A stretch of DNA of 64,000 nucleotides, from positions 62,001 through 126,000 of the forward strand of contig NZ_SWJE01000009.1 of assembly GCF_005144415.1 (NCBI RefSeq). The letters are read 5' to 3'. Below the pieces are notes generated by a model. It was not told where the DNA came from, did not search any database, and saw only the letters and a program-made list of their open reading frames with translations. This DNA comes from Trinickia terrae. Its GTDB lineage: Bacteria > Pseudomonadota > Gammaproteobacteria > Burkholderiales > Burkholderiaceae. Positions within the stretch are counted from its first letter, which is position 1. Every line of letters begins with the position of its first letter. Shown here one piece after another: positions 16,636-27,626 of this stretch. A program made the position numbers and the translations under genes.

Positions 16636-16667
16636 GTCAAATTGGTTGCTCGCACAACTAATTTGAC
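16636..16667. promoter_or_regulatory. Operator-like inverted repeat before the aldolase gene
   Basis: GTCAAATTGGTTG (16636-16648) and CAACTAATTTGAC (16655-16667) are complementary over 13 bp except one G-T position, with a 6-bp centre. No T tract follows. It sits 65 bp before the aldolase start. The AT-rich dyad and TTG/CAA half-sites suit a MarR- or TetR-type regulator. A MarR gene lies 2 kb away in the same locus. Confidence 0.5.
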
Positions 16668-16731
16668 CTATTCTGCTTCGATCGAAGCCCGTTCCACGTG
16701 TGCGGCACGCCCAGCGTGCGAGGAGATCGAG

Positions 16732-17487
16732 ATGAACGCCGCCGAATCAGCAACCCCGGCCGCCGCCGAGCACGCATTGCGCGTGCGATTGGCCGGCACC
16801 TACCGCATCTTCGCGATGCTCGGCTGGACCGAGCTCATCTACAACCACATCACCTTGCGCGTGCCGGGGCCAGACACGCATTTCCTGATCAATCCGTTCG
16901 GCTTGCACTACACGGAAGTCAATGCGTCGAATCTCGTCAAGATCGATCTCGACGGACACATCGTCGGCGAGTCGAAGCATCGCGTGAATCCCGCGGGCTT
17001 CGTCGTGCACGCAGCGATCCATCGCGCCTTGCCGGACGCACATTGCGTCATGCACACGCATACCACCGCGGGGCTCGCCGTCGCCTGTTCGCAGGCGGGG
17101 CTCGAGAACTCGAACTTTTATTCCGCGCAGCTACAGGGCATGGTCGCGTATCACGATTTCGAAGGCATCACGGTACGCGCCGACGAAGGTCCGCGGCTCG
17201 TCGCCAACCTGGGCGACAAGCGTCTCTTGGTTCTTCGCAACCACGGTTTGCTGGCAATCGGCACGACGATCGCCCAGGCGTTTGCGCGCCTATGGACGCT
17301 CAATCGCGCGTGCGAGATCCAGCTCGCCACGGCCGCGCTCGGGCCCGCGCGGCGCATCACGCCCGAGGTGGCCGAGCGCTGCACGCGCGATTCGTTGCAA
17401 TTCGATCCGAAATACGGCGCGGGGCAGGATGTGCTGGATGCGCTGTTGCGCCAGGTCGAGCGCATCGACCCGTCTTACAGGGAGTGA
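16732..17487 (+). CDS. Class II aldolase/adducin family protein
   Basis: 251 residues. The start at 16732 has AGGAGA 5-10 bp upstream; in-frame codons further upstream run through the operator-like repeat and are not used. The metal-site motifs of the FucA/AraD fold are present: HTHTTAG (His-x-His zinc ligands), NHITLRVPG, and NHGLLAIG with the third His. Members are zinc-dependent aldolases, epimerases or decarboxylases acting on phosphorylated or free sugar acids. The substrate here is unknown. It is followed after 6 bp by the ketopantoate reductase-like gene, so the two form an operon. Confidence 0.87.
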   Translation: MNAAESATPAAAEHALRVRLAGTYRIFAMLGWTELIYNHITLRVPGPDTHFLINPFGLHYTEVNASNLVKIDLDGHIVGESKHRVNPAGFVVHAAIHRALPDAHCVMHTHTTAGLAVACSQAGLENSNFYSAQLQGMVAYHDFEGITVRADEGPRLVANLGDKRLLVLRNHGLLAIGTTIAQAFARLWTLNRACEIQLATAALGPARRITPEVAERCTRDSLQFDPKYGAGQDVLDALLRQVERIDPSYRE

Positions 17488-17493
17488 CAGATC

Positions 17494-18492
17494 ATGACGG
17501 CAGCAGGTCAAGGACGAGCAATGCGAACGGCCGTGGTCGGGGCGGGCGCGATCGGCGGGCTGATTGCCGCTGCGCTCGCCCGCGCGGGCCACGAGGTCGG
17601 CGTGCTCGCGCGCGGCAAGACGCTTGCGGCGATTCGCGCGCACGGCATTCGCATCGTCGACGGCGACAAGGAGACGAGCGCCGCCGTCAACGCGAGCGGC
17701 GATGCCGCCGCGCTCGGCGTGCAGGATTGCGTGGTGATCGCACTCAAGGCGCAGGTGCTGCCCGGCATCGCGGCGAGCCTGCGCCCGCTCGTGGGGCCCG
17801 ATACGCTGATCGTCGCGGCGATGAATGGGCTGCCCTGGTGGTTTCTCGACGGCGCCGACGGGCCGCTTGCCGGGCAGACGATCGATGCCGTCGACCCGGG
17901 TGGCGTGGTGTCGGCGGCCTTGCCCGGCGCGCAGTCGATCGGCTGTGTCGTGCATCTGTCCTCGTCGACGGATGCGCCGGGCGTGATCCGGCGCGGGCGC
18001 GGCAACCGGCTGATCCTCGGCGCGGCGCGCAAGCCGCTTGCCGGGCGTGCGCAAGCACTGGCAGCGGCGCTCGCGGCCGGCGGCTTCGAGGCGGTCGCGT
18101 CGGACGATATCCGCACTGAGATCTGGGCGAAGCTCTGGGGCAACATGAACATGAACCCGCTCTCGGCGCTGACGGGTTCGACGGCCGATCGTCTGCTCGG
18201 CGACCCGCTCACGCATCAGCTCGCGCTCAGGATGATGGAGGAAGCGGATGCGATCGGCCGGCGGCTGGGGTTGTCGACGGGCATGAGCGCGCCGGAGCGG
18301 GTTGCCGTGACGCGCAAGCTCGGCGCGTTCAAGACATCGATGTTGCAGGATATGGAGGCGGGCAGGCCGCTCGAAATCGATCCGATTCTCGGTGTGTTTC
18401 CGGAACTCGGGCGCAAGCTCGACGTGCCGACGCCATACTGCGACGCCGTGCTCGGACTGCTGCGGCAACGCGCGGCGAATAGCGGCTTATAG
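17494..18492 (+). CDS. 2-dehydropantoate 2-reductase family protein
   Basis: 332 residues of the ApbA/PanE fold. The N-terminal Rossmann motif is VVGAGAIGGLIAAALARAGHEV. Then come ALKAQVLPGI (the conserved Lys region), the KLWGNMNMNPLSALT segment and the C-terminal helical domain ending in PTPYCDAVLGLL. Canonical members reduce ketopantoate with NADPH in pantothenate synthesis. Its position in an operon with a class II aldolase suggests a paralogue that reduces or oxidises another 2-oxo/2-hydroxy acid. An alternative start lies ten codons in (MRTAVVGAG). A bidirectional terminator follows. Confidence 0.85.
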   Translation: MTAAGQGRAMRTAVVGAGAIGGLIAAALARAGHEVGVLARGKTLAAIRAHGIRIVDGDKETSAAVNASGDAAALGVQDCVVIALKAQVLPGIAASLRPLVGPDTLIVAAMNGLPWWFLDGADGPLAGQTIDAVDPGGVVSAALPGAQSIGCVVHLSSSTDAPGVIRRGRGNRLILGAARKPLAGRAQALAAALAAGGFEAVASDDIRTEIWAKLWGNMNMNPLSALTGSTADRLLGDPLTHQLALRMMEEADAIGRRLGLSTGMSAPERVAVTRKLGAFKTSMLQDMEAGRPLEIDPILGVFPELGRKLDVPTPYCDAVLGLLRQRAANSGL

Positions 18493-18520
18493 CAGCGGCG
18501 CGTTGCGTAATCAGCCAAAG

Positions 18521-18547
18521 AAAAAACGCGCCGCGGCGCGTTTTTTT
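18521..18547. terminator. Bidirectional terminator
   Basis: A self-complementary ACGCGCCGCGGCGCGT core (18526-18541) is flanked by six A on the left and seven T on the right. It serves both the reductase gene (+) and the convergent marR (-). Confidence 0.85.
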
Positions 18548-18574
18548 GTTTGCATCTTTGTATGAACCCGAGCC

Positions 18575-19027
18575 TTATCCCGCGCTCGACAACGCGTGCG
18601 CAATCACCTTGTTGAGGGCGTTCCCGAACGCCTCGCGTTCTTTCTCGTCGAGGCAGTCGAACAGCTCGGCATTCCACTTGCGCGCGATCGGCATGACTTT
18701 GCGAAAGAGCGCGCGGCCTTCTTCCGTCAGCGAGATCAGCACGACCCGGCCATCTTCGGCGCTCGTTTCCCGCTCCACGAGGCCTCGCCTGATCAGCGAC
18801 TCGGCGGCCCGGCTCGCCTGGCTTTTGTCGAGATTCGCGTGCTTGGCGAGATCCATGATCGAGAACGGACCGAACGAGCCGACCGACGCGATCACGCGTG
18901 CCTCCGGAAGCGTGATGTCGAGCTTGGTTTGATAGAGCTCACTGATTCCGCGGTCGGACAACTTGTTCAGCACATGCATGCGATAGGTCAAGAACTGATC
19001 GAGTCCGGCTTTGGCGGCGGCCTTCAT
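18575..19027 (-). CDS. MarR family transcriptional regulator
   Basis: 150 residues from an ATG at 19027 with GGGAG 5 bp upstream. Longer in-frame versions (ATG 19072, TTG 19099) lack ribosome sites and add low-complexity sequence. The winged-helix region is typical of MarR: LPEARVIASVGSFGPFSIMDLAKHANLDKSQASRAAESLIRRGLVERE (quoted in family order: entry helix, recognition helix around DKSQASRA, wing around EDGRVVLISLT). These regulators bind short inverted repeats and respond to aromatic or other small acids. It lies 81 bp after the glycerate kinase gene on the same strand and converges on the aldolase-reductase operon, so it is a candidate local regulator. Confidence 0.88.
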   Translation of the reverse strand: MKAAAKAGLDQFLTYRMHVLNKLSDRGISELYQTKLDITLPEARVIASVGSFGPFSIMDLAKHANLDKSQASRAAESLIRRGLVERETSAEDGRVVLISLTEEGRALFRKVMPIARKWNAELFDCLDEKEREAFGNALNKVIAHALSSAG

Positions 19028-19108
19028 AGCGCTCCCGTTGGTCGTCGTGGTGGATGCGGCTAGCGGAGGCATTGTTGCTGCATCCGTTGAGCCGGTCAAC
19101 GCACTATT

Positions 19109-20251
19109 TCACCTGCCGTACTTCACGCGCGCAAGCTGCTCGGCTTCGTTCGCCAGCAGACGGGCGGCGTCGCGAATCGCGACATCGAGCGTGATTGGGC
19201 CGGGAGCCGGCGAGAAGCAGCCGGTGAAGTGCTCGGACAGCCGTGGCAGCGCGGCCGCATCGACGGCGCCCGATAGCAGCGTTGCCGGCACACCCGCCGC
19301 ATGCGCATGATGGCAGGCGATGAAGGGCGCCTTGCCGTGCAGCGTCTGCACATCTGAACGGCCTTCGCCAGTGATCAGCCAGTTCGCGCCTTCGAGGGCG
19401 CCATCGAGCCCGATTTGCGTCGCGACGACTTCCGCGCCCGGCTCGAAGTGCGCGCCAAGCAGGTGGAGGGCGAAGCCAAGTCCGCCCGCCGCACCCGCGC
19501 CGGGCTGATTGCGTACGGCACGGCCGAGCGCGGGCTCGATCAGATCGGCAAAGCGTGCGAGGGTATTGTCGAGGATCGACACTTGCTCGGGCTTGACGCC
19601 TTTTTGCGGACCGAACACCGAGGTTGCGCCATGCTCGCCGGTCAGCGGATTGTCGACGTCGGACATGCCCACGAACGACGCCTGCGCGAGCCGCGGGTCG
19701 AGCTGCGACACGTCGACGCGCGCGAGGCCCGCAAGCTGCTCGGGCGATGGCGCGAGCTCGTGGCCGTTCGCATCGAAGAACTTCACGCCGAGGCCGGCCA
19801 AGAGACCCGCGCCGCCGTCGTTGGTGCTGCTGCCGCCGAGCGCGACGAAGAATTTGCGCACGCCGGCGTCGAGCAAGGCGCGAATCGCCTCGCCCATGCC
19901 GCGGGTATCGCGCGCCTCGACCGGCACGCTCATGCCTACCGCATCGGTGATGCCGACGATCTCGGCCGTCTCGACGATCGCGCTGCCGTTGGGCAAGAGC
20001 CCGGCAGCCGCATCGCGGACGGCGTCCGTCGCGCCGCGCACGCGCAGCATGCGGCGCTCGCCGCCTTGCGCGAGCATGGCGTCGAGCGTGCCTTCGCCGC
20101 CGTCGGCCATCGGACACAGGCGCACGACGGCATCCGGCCGCGCGCGCCGGATGCCGTCGGCAATGGCTTGCGCGACTTGTTCGGCGCTGAGCGATCCTTT
20201 GAACGAATCAGGAGCGATGACGACGACGGGCGAGGGCGAAGGATTCGGCAT
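19109..20251 (-). CDS. Glycerate kinase (GlxK/GarK family)
   Basis: 380 residues. The N-terminus VVIAPDSFKGSLSAEQVAQAI and the PMADGGEGTLDAML motif are diagnostic of the glycerate 2-kinase GlxK/GarK family. ALGGSSTNDGGAG and TGEGRSDVQTLHGKAP further along complete the pattern. It phosphorylates D-glycerate to 2-phosphoglycerate, feeding glyoxylate, tartronate or sugar-acid breakdown into glycolysis. Clustering with a class II aldolase, a 2-hydroxyacid-type reductase and a MarR regulator supports a role in catabolism of a C2-C4 acid, but which acid is inference. Confidence 0.9.
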   Translation of the reverse strand: MPNPSPSPVVVIAPDSFKGSLSAEQVAQAIADGIRRARPDAVVRLCPMADGGEGTLDAMLAQGGERRMLRVRGATDAVRDAAAGLLPNGSAIVETAEIVGITDAVGMSVPVEARDTRGMGEAIRALLDAGVRKFFVALGGSSTNDGGAGLLAGLGVKFFDANGHELAPSPEQLAGLARVDVSQLDPRLAQASFVGMSDVDNPLTGEHGATSVFGPQKGVKPEQVSILDNTLARFADLIEPALGRAVRNQPGAGAAGGLGFALHLLGAHFEPGAEVVATQIGLDGALEGANWLITGEGRSDVQTLHGKAPFIACHHAHAAGVPATLLSGAVDAAALPRLSEHFTGCFSPAPGPITLDVAIRDAARLLANEAEQLARVKYGR

Positions 20252-20809
20252 GGTGTCTCTGAAGTAATTGGTGTCATTGCGAGGGCGCAGCCGGCTGCGC
20301 GGCCCGGCGCGACACCGGGCACGGCTGCAACCGTGGGCGTTAGCTTATCAGCCCGACGTGCATTGTCGAATACGCCGGACGGCATAACGGAGATTGGCGC
20401 GATATCGACCGTGGACGATTGGCTCGCGGCCTGCGCGGATTTGGACGGGTAACTCGAATACCGCTCGCGCGAAGCTCGAATCGCCCCGAACAGCGCGCGA
20501 AAACTCTGAATCAGGGCTGACGCGGCGAATAGTTTGCTAGAATGCTTGATTCTTCCGATCCAAGCCGTGCTGCCGACAGGTAAGGGAAACGGGTGAAAAG
20601 GCCGCCTAATTGCCAAGCAGCGAGCGTCGTCGAGTTGCAAAGAAGCCGCCGACGAAGCTGGCAATGACGGTCCGTATAACCGGCAGGCACATGCGGCGCG
20701 AAACTCGCGCAGCGCGACGCGTCGCAGCGGCGCGACAGCGGCCGCGGTGGCCTCGGCACGGTGCGGTTAGATAACTGATTCGCTTGAATAAATTAGGACG
20801 ATTGAAGCC
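20252..20809. other. Gene-free interval upstream of tig
   Basis: 558 bp between the glycerate kinase start and trigger factor. The only feature I can support is the extended -10 promoter candidate at 20535-20543, which would leave a leader of about 260 nt before tig. Short open frames within it have no family features. No terminator or tRNA is visible. Confidence 0.5.
20535..20543 (+). promoter_or_regulatory. Candidate extended -10 promoter for tig
   Basis: TTTGCTAGAAT contains TGC directly before TAGAAT (20538-20543), an extended -10. The -35 region (CTGACG at 20517-20522, 15-bp spacer) is weak, as is common for extended -10 promoters. Confidence 0.4.
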
Positions 20810-22162
20810 ATGGCTAACGTAGTTGAAAACCTCGGCAAGCTCGAACGCCGCGTAACGATTTCCCTGCCGAAAGAAACGGTGCAAAAAGAGGTCGATTCGC
20901 GTATCCGCCAACTCGCGAAGAACGTTCGCATGCCGGGTTTCCGCCCTGGCAAGGTGCCCCTCAAGATGGTGACGCAACAGTATTCGGGCCAGGTCGAGGC
21001 CGAAGTGTTGAGCGACAAGGTGGGCAAGCAGTTCTTCGACATCAGCCGCACCGAAAACCTGCGCGTGGCGGGCCAGCCGAGCTTCAGCCCGAAAGAGGGT
21101 TCGGGCGAGGAGGCCTACGCCTTCGACGCCACCTTCGAGGTCTATCCGGAAGTGAGTCTGGGCGACGTGGCGAGCGCTGAAATCGAGCGCACCGTGACCA
21201 CGATCACGGAAGCCGAAGTTGACCGTACGCTGGACATCCTGCGCAAGCAGCGCGTGCACTTCCACGCTCGCGGCGAAGCCGGCGAGCACGGTGACGGCGG
21301 CGCGGACGCGGCGGTGAAAGAAGGTGACCGCGTGACAGTCGACTTCGTCGGCAAGATCGACGGCGTCGCCTTCCAGGGCGGCAGCGCCGAAGACTTCGGT
21401 TTCGTGCTCGGCGAAGGCCGCATGCTGCCGGAGTTCGAGAAGGCCGCGACCGGCCTCAAGGTGGGCGAAGCGCGCGAATTCGACCTGACGTTCCCCGAGG
21501 ACTATCACGGCAAGGAAGTGGCAGGTAAGACGGCGCAATTCACGATCACGATGAAGAAGGTCGAATGGCCGCATTTGCCGGAAATCAATGAAGAGTTTGC
21601 GAAGTCGCTCGGCATCGCCGACGGCGACCTGACGAAGATGCGCGGCGAGATCAAGGAGAACCTCGAGCGCGAGGCGAAGCGCCGCACTCAGGCCATCGTC
21701 AAGAATCAAGTGATGGATGCGCTCCTGAAGCTTGCCGAGCTCGACGTGCCGAACGCGCTGATCGAGCAGGACCAGGAGCGCCTGGTCGAAATGGCGCGTC
21801 AGGATCTTGCGCAGCGCGGCGTGCCGAACGCAGCGAGCGCGCCGATCCCGGCTGAGATGTTCAAGGAGCAGGCCGAGCGCCGCGTGAAGCTCGGCCTCGT
21901 GCTGGCCGAGCTCGTGAAGGCCAACCAGCTCGAAGCGAAGCCCGAGCAGATCCGCGCCGAAGTCGACGAGTTCGCGAAGAGCTACGAAGACCCGAAGGAA
22001 GTCGTCCGCTGGTATTATTCGAACCAGCAGCGTCTGGCCGAAATGGAAGCGTACGTCGTTGAGAGCAACGTCGTCGAGTTCGTGCTCGGCAAGGCCAAGG
22101 TGACGGATAAGGAAGTAAGCTTCGAAGCGCTGGCAAGCGCAACGGCGCAAGCGCAGGCTTAA
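20810..22162 (+). CDS. tig: Trigger factor
   Basis: A ribosome-associated chaperone and peptidyl-prolyl isomerase of 450 residues. The N-terminal ribosome-binding domain includes the signature around [11 protein letters not shown] (residues 44-54). A central FKBP-type PPIase domain follows ([20 protein letters not shown] ... [15 protein letters not shown] ... [17 protein letters not shown]), then the helical chaperone arms. It heads the tig-clpP-clpX-lon-hupB-ppiD block conserved across proteobacteria. A strong terminator separates it from clpP, so it is probably transcribed mostly alone. A small Gly/Asp-rich loop ([15 protein letters not shown]) precedes the PPIase domain. Confidence 0.97.
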   Translation: MANVVENLGKLERRVTISLPKETVQKEVDSRIRQLAKNVRMPGFRPGKVPLKMVTQQYSGQVEAEVLSDKVGKQFFDISRTENLRVAGQPSFSPKEGSGEEAYAFDATFEVYPEVSLGDVASAEIERTVTTITEAEVDRTLDILRKQRVHFHARGEAGEHGDGGADAAVKEGDRVTVDFVGKIDGVAFQGGSAEDFGFVLGEGRMLPEFEKAATGLKVGEAREFDLTFPEDYHGKEVAGKTAQFTITMKKVEWPHLPEINEEFAKSLGIADGDLTKMRGEIKENLEREAKRRTQAIVKNQVMDALLKLAELDVPNALIEQDQERLVEMARQDLAQRGVPNAASAPIPAEMFKEQAERRVKLGLVLAELVKANQLEAKPEQIRAEVDEFAKSYEDPKEVVRWYYSNQQRLAEMEAYVVESNVVEFVLGKAKVTDKEVSFEALASATAQAQA

Positions 22163-22175
22163 GCGTCGGTGCAAC

Positions 22176-22219
22176 GGCGTGCCGGCTGTCGGAGCGACGG
22201 CCCGCACGCCATTTTTTTT
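22176..22219 (+). terminator. Intrinsic terminator between tig and clpP
   Basis: GGCGTGC (176-182 of the 22 kb block) pairs with GCACGCC (204-210). The stem continues inward through GGC/GCC and GTC/GAC with one mismatch, and is followed by A and eight T. Confidence 0.85.
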
Positions 22220-22304
22220 GCCATGGCGTTGCGCAACTGGCATTACGCCGTCGCCCGCTGCTTCGCTTGACCGTCGAGACTAATTCCGAACAAGGACCCA
22301 TTGC

Positions 22305-22958
22305 ATGACCTCACGCGCTCAATTGCTGGACACGTTGGCCTCCCACGCGCCGCGGGATCTGGAAGCGCAGGCGCTCGGGCTCGTTCCGATCGTCGTTGAA
22401 ACGAGCGGCCGGGGCGAGCGTTCGTACGATATCTATTCGCGGCTGCTCAAGGAGCGCATCGTTTTCATGGTCGGCGAAGTGAATGACCAGACGGCGAACC
22501 TCGTGGTCGCGCAGCTGCTGTTCCTCGAGAGCGAAAATCCGGACAAGGACATCAATCTCTACATCAACAGCCCGGGCGGCTCGGTGTCGGCCGGGATGGC
22601 GATCTACGACACGATGCAGTTCATCAAGCCGGACGTGTCGACGCTGTGCATGGGCCTCGCCGCGAGCATGGGCGCGTTCCTGCTGGCAGCGGGCGCGAAG
22701 GGCAAGCGTTTCGCGCTGCCGAATGCGCGCGTGATGATCCACCAGCCGCTCGGCGGCGCGCGCGGCCAAGCGTCCGACATCGAAATCCAGGCGCGCGAAA
22801 TCCTCTATTTGAAGGAACGGCTCAACCAGTTGCTGGCGCACCATACTGGCCAGCCGGTGGAGCGCATTGCGCGCGACACCGACCGCGACAACTTCATGTC
22901 GGGCGACGATGCGCAGGCGTACGGCCTCGTCGACCAAGTGATGCACAAGCGTCCTTGA
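22305..22958 (+). CDS. clpP: ATP-dependent Clp protease proteolytic subunit
   Basis: 217 residues. The catalytic triad is complete and correctly spaced: Ser121 in GLAASMGAF, His146 in VMIHQPLGG and Asp195 in TDRDNFMSG. The N-terminal ~25 residues correspond to the propeptide. ClpP forms a double heptamer that degrades substrates delivered by ClpX or ClpA. AAGGA lies 9 bp before the start. The gene is preceded by a strong terminator, so it needs its own promoter; I could not identify a convincing one or a heat-shock sigma-32 site. Confidence 0.97.
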   Translation: MTSRAQLLDTLASHAPRDLEAQALGLVPIVVETSGRGERSYDIYSRLLKERIVFMVGEVNDQTANLVVAQLLFLESENPDKDINLYINSPGGSVSAGMAIYDTMQFIKPDVSTLCMGLAASMGAFLLAAGAKGKRFALPNARVMIHQPLGGARGQASDIEIQAREILYLKERLNQLLAHHTGQPVERIARDTDRDNFMSGDDAQAYGLVDQVMHKRP

Positions 22959-22961
22959 TTC

Positions 22962-22998
22962 AGTCGGGATTCGTCCCTAAATAGGGCGAATGCCGACT
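22962..22998 (+). other. Hairpin between clpP and clpX
   Basis: AGTCGG (22962-22967) pairs with CCGACT (22993-22998). ATTCG pairs with CGAAT, and CCCTA with TAGGG around an AA loop, with one G-G mismatch and one bulged T. There is no T run. It begins 4 nt after the clpP stop, so it is more likely an RNA-processing or 3'-end stability element than a terminator. Confidence 0.5.
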
Positions 22999-23150
22999 CA
23001 AGCGGCGCCTTGAAATAGTCGATAATAGGTCTGAGCGCCGGCGGCAAGACGCCGTCATCCGCACGTTTCGCCAATTTGTTCCGACCCCGGTTTGGTAAGG
23101 TCGGGAAACGGCGTAGTATGTCATTCGAGTGTCCGGAGGCTCATATATCC

Positions 23151-24422
23151 ATGGCGGACAAGAAAAGTTCGAACAGCGAGAAGCTGTTGTATTGCTCGTT
23201 TTGCGGCAAGAGCCAGCATGAGGTGAAAAAGCTGATTGCGGGCCCGTCGGTCTTCATCTGCGATGAATGCATCGATCTGTGCAACGAGATCATTCGTGAC
23301 GAAGCAGCGGGCGCGGGCGCCGACACGGGCCTGTCCAAATCGGACTTGCCGAGTCCACAGGAAATTCGCGACATCCTCGATCAATACGTGATCGGGCAGG
23401 AACGCGCGAAAAAGATTCTCGCCGTGGCGGTGTACAACCACTACAAACGGCTCAAGCACCTCGACAAGAAAGACGACATCGAACTGTCGAAGAGCAACAT
23501 TCTCCTGATCGGTCCGACCGGCTCGGGCAAGACTCTGCTCGCGCAGACGCTCGCTCGCCTCCTGAACGTGCCGTTCGTGATTGCGGATGCGACGACGCTG
23601 ACCGAAGCCGGCTATGTCGGCGAGGACGTCGAGAACATCATTCAGAAGCTGCTCCAGAATTGCAATTACGAAGTGGATAAGGCGCAGCGCGGCATCGTCT
23701 ACATTGACGAGATCGACAAGATCAGCCGCAAGTCCGATAACCCGTCGATCACCCGCGACGTGTCGGGCGAGGGCGTGCAGCAGGCGCTTCTCAAGCTCGT
23801 CGAGGGCACGATGGCGTCGGTGCCGCCGCAGGGCGGCCGCAAGCACCCGAACCAGGATTTCATCCAGGTCGATACGACCAACATTTTGTTCGTCTGCGGC
23901 GGCGCGTTCGATGGTCTGGAAAAAGTCATTACCGACCGCACGGAAAAGACCGGCATCGGCTTTGGCGCAACGGTGAAGAGCAAGCAGGACCGGGACGCCG
24001 GAGAAGTGCTTCGTGAAGTCGAGCCGGAAGACTTGATCAAATTCGGTTTGATTCCCGAATTGATCGGCCGTCTGCCCGTCGTGGCGACGCTCGGGAAGCT
24101 CGACGAAGCCGCGCTGATGAAAATCCTGGTCGAGCCGAAGAACGCGCTCGTCAAGCAATATCACAAGCTGTTCGCGATGGAGCGCGTCGAGCTCGAAATC
24201 CGTCCGGCCGCGCTGCAGGCCGTGGCGCGCAAGGCGATTCGCCGCAAGACCGGTGCGCGCGGGTTGCGCTCGATTCTGGAACAGGCATTGCTCGACGTGA
24301 TGTATGAATTACCGGCAATGAAAGGAGTCAGCAAGGTAATCATCGATGACAATGTCATCGACGGCGACGGCAAACCGTTATTGATCTATGAGGACGCGCC
24401 GAAAGTGGCGGGTTCCAACTGA
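23151..24422 (+). CDS. clpX: ATP-dependent Clp protease ATP-binding subunit ClpX
   Basis: 423 residues from the ATG at 23151 ([15 protein letters not shown]), with GGAGG 11 bp upstream. The longer in-frame extension to 23076 is not family-like. An N-terminal zinc domain has four cysteines (Cys15, Cys18, Cys37, Cys40). The AAA+ core has Walker [14 protein letters not shown], Walker [12 protein letters not shown], and the pore-loop GYVG. The C-terminal sensor-2 is in [10 protein letters not shown]. It unfolds tagged substrates for ClpP. It lies 192 bp after clpP with a hairpin between, and is followed by a terminator. Confidence 0.97.
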   Translation: MADKKSSNSEKLLYCSFCGKSQHEVKKLIAGPSVFICDECIDLCNEIIRDEAAGAGADTGLSKSDLPSPQEIRDILDQYVIGQERAKKILAVAVYNHYKRLKHLDKKDDIELSKSNILLIGPTGSGKTLLAQTLARLLNVPFVIADATTLTEAGYVGEDVENIIQKLLQNCNYEVDKAQRGIVYIDEIDKISRKSDNPSITRDVSGEGVQQALLKLVEGTMASVPPQGGRKHPNQDFIQVDTTNILFVCGGAFDGLEKVITDRTEKTGIGFGATVKSKQDRDAGEVLREVEPEDLIKFGLIPELIGRLPVVATLGKLDEAALMKILVEPKNALVKQYHKLFAMERVELEIRPAALQAVARKAIRRKTGARGLRSILEQALLDVMYELPAMKGVSKVIIDDNVIDGDGKPLLIYEDAPKVAGSN

Positions 24423-24444
24423 TCGGCTTTCGGTGCGTCTCATA

Positions 24445-24479
24445 AAAAAGCCGTTCATGGCAACGTGGGCGGCTTTTTT
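24445..24479 (+). terminator. Intrinsic terminator after clpX
   Basis: An A run, then GCCGTTCA pairing with TGGGCGGC (two G-U pairs), then six T (24474-24479). Confidence 0.75.
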
Positions 24480-24606
24480 CGTTTATCTTGTGGGTAACAC
24501 TGACCGTAGTTTGACTGCACTCAACTTTTCCCACTCGCGTAGGCTTGCAATACGTAGCGCTGGCCTCAATTACTGAAAGAACTGATTCCACTCATGGGGA
24601 AATGAA

Positions 24607-27027
<2,421 letters not shown>

Positions 27028-27050
27028 TCATCGGCATCAATCTGCATCAA

Positions 27051-27079
27051 AAACCCGTGGCCTGGCCACGGGTTTTTTT
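27051..27079 (+). terminator. Intrinsic terminator after lon
   Basis: AACCCGTGGCC and GGCCACGGGTT form an almost perfect inverted repeat followed by seven T (27073-27079). Confidence 0.9.
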
Positions 27080-27129
27080 ATTCGTCAAACAACTCTAGAA
27101 AAGGCTTTTCAAATCCGGCGCAACCCTTG

Positions 27130-27158
27130 TTGACACAGGTGTTTCGGCCACTTCTAAT
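27130..27158 (+). promoter_or_regulatory. Strong sigma-70 promoter of hupB
   Basis: A perfect TTGACA (27130-27135) and TCTAAT (27153-27158) with a 17-bp spacer. Transcription would start near 27165, about 85 nt before hupB. Confidence 0.75.
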
Positions 27159-27195
27159 GGGCGAGCCCAGCGTCCGCTGTGCTGCAAATTCTCCC

Positions 27196-27214
27196 GCGCC
27201 TTAGGGCGCTTTTT
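27196..27214 (+). terminator. Terminator-like hairpin inside the hupB leader
   Basis: GCGCC (27196-27200), loop TTAG, GGCGC (27205-27209), then five T. It lies between the hupB promoter and its start codon, so it could act as an attenuator or end a short RNA of about 50 nt. The stem is only 5 bp, so efficiency is uncertain. Confidence 0.5.
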
Positions 27215-27249
27215 CATGATTGCCCAACAACCATTCTCGGGGGCTTGGA

Positions 27250-27522
27250 ATGAATAAGACGGAATTAATCGACCACATCGCGCAACAAGCCGACATTTCG
27301 AAAGCGGCAGCGGGACGTGCGCTCGATGCTGTGATCGGAGGAGTCAAAGGCACGTTGAAGAAGGGAGGCTCAGTCACACTCGTCGGTTTCGGTACGTTCG
27401 CCGTTGGCAAGCGCACGGCGCGCACGGGCCGCAATCCCCGCACCGGCGCAGCGATCAAGATCAAGGCAGCGAAGGTTCCGAAATTTAGGCCTGGCAAAGC
27501 GCTGAAAGATGCGCTAAACTAG
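27250..27522 (+). CDS. hupB: DNA-binding protein HU
   Basis: 90 residues from the ATG at 27250 ([21 protein letters not shown]). The frame is open to 27220 but the upstream codons overlap the leader. It is a typical HU fold: the dimerising helices, [21 protein letters not shown] (strand and DNA-binding arm read in two parts), and the C-terminal [13 protein letters not shown]. It binds and bends DNA non-specifically. It lies between lon and ppiD as in E. coli, where the gene is hupB. Confidence 0.96.
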   Translation: MNKTELIDHIAQQADISKAAAGRALDAVIGGVKGTLKKGGSVTLVGFGTFAVGKRTARTGRNPRTGAAIKIKAAKVPKFRPGKALKDALN

Positions 27523-27559
27523 TCGGCTATTTGAATGACGGGCGGCAAGATTGCTACTC

Positions 27560-27607
27560 GTTGTTGCGTGAGTTGTTGCGTGAGTTGTTGCGTGAGTTGT
27601 TGCGTGA
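27560..27607 (+). repeat. 12-bp tandem repeat, four perfect copies
   Basis: Four uninterrupted identical copies of GTTGTTGCGTGA lie in the 104-bp gap between hupB and tRNA-Val. This is a candidate variable-number tandem repeat, just downstream of a possible -35 (TTGAAT at 27531). Confidence 0.95.
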
Positions 27608-27626
27608 GCCGCGCGAATCACGGGAT

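Noticed and set aside
24480-24606. Heat-shock (sigma-32) promoter for lon
   Set aside because: I looked for CTTGAA-N13-CCCCAT-like elements before lon, clpX and clpP. Only a bare CTTGAAA before clpX was found, without a matching -10, so no call is made.
27560-27607. Possible CRISPR-like array
   Set aside because: The repeats are contiguous 12-mers without spacers, so this is a tandem repeat and not CRISPR; no cas genes are present.
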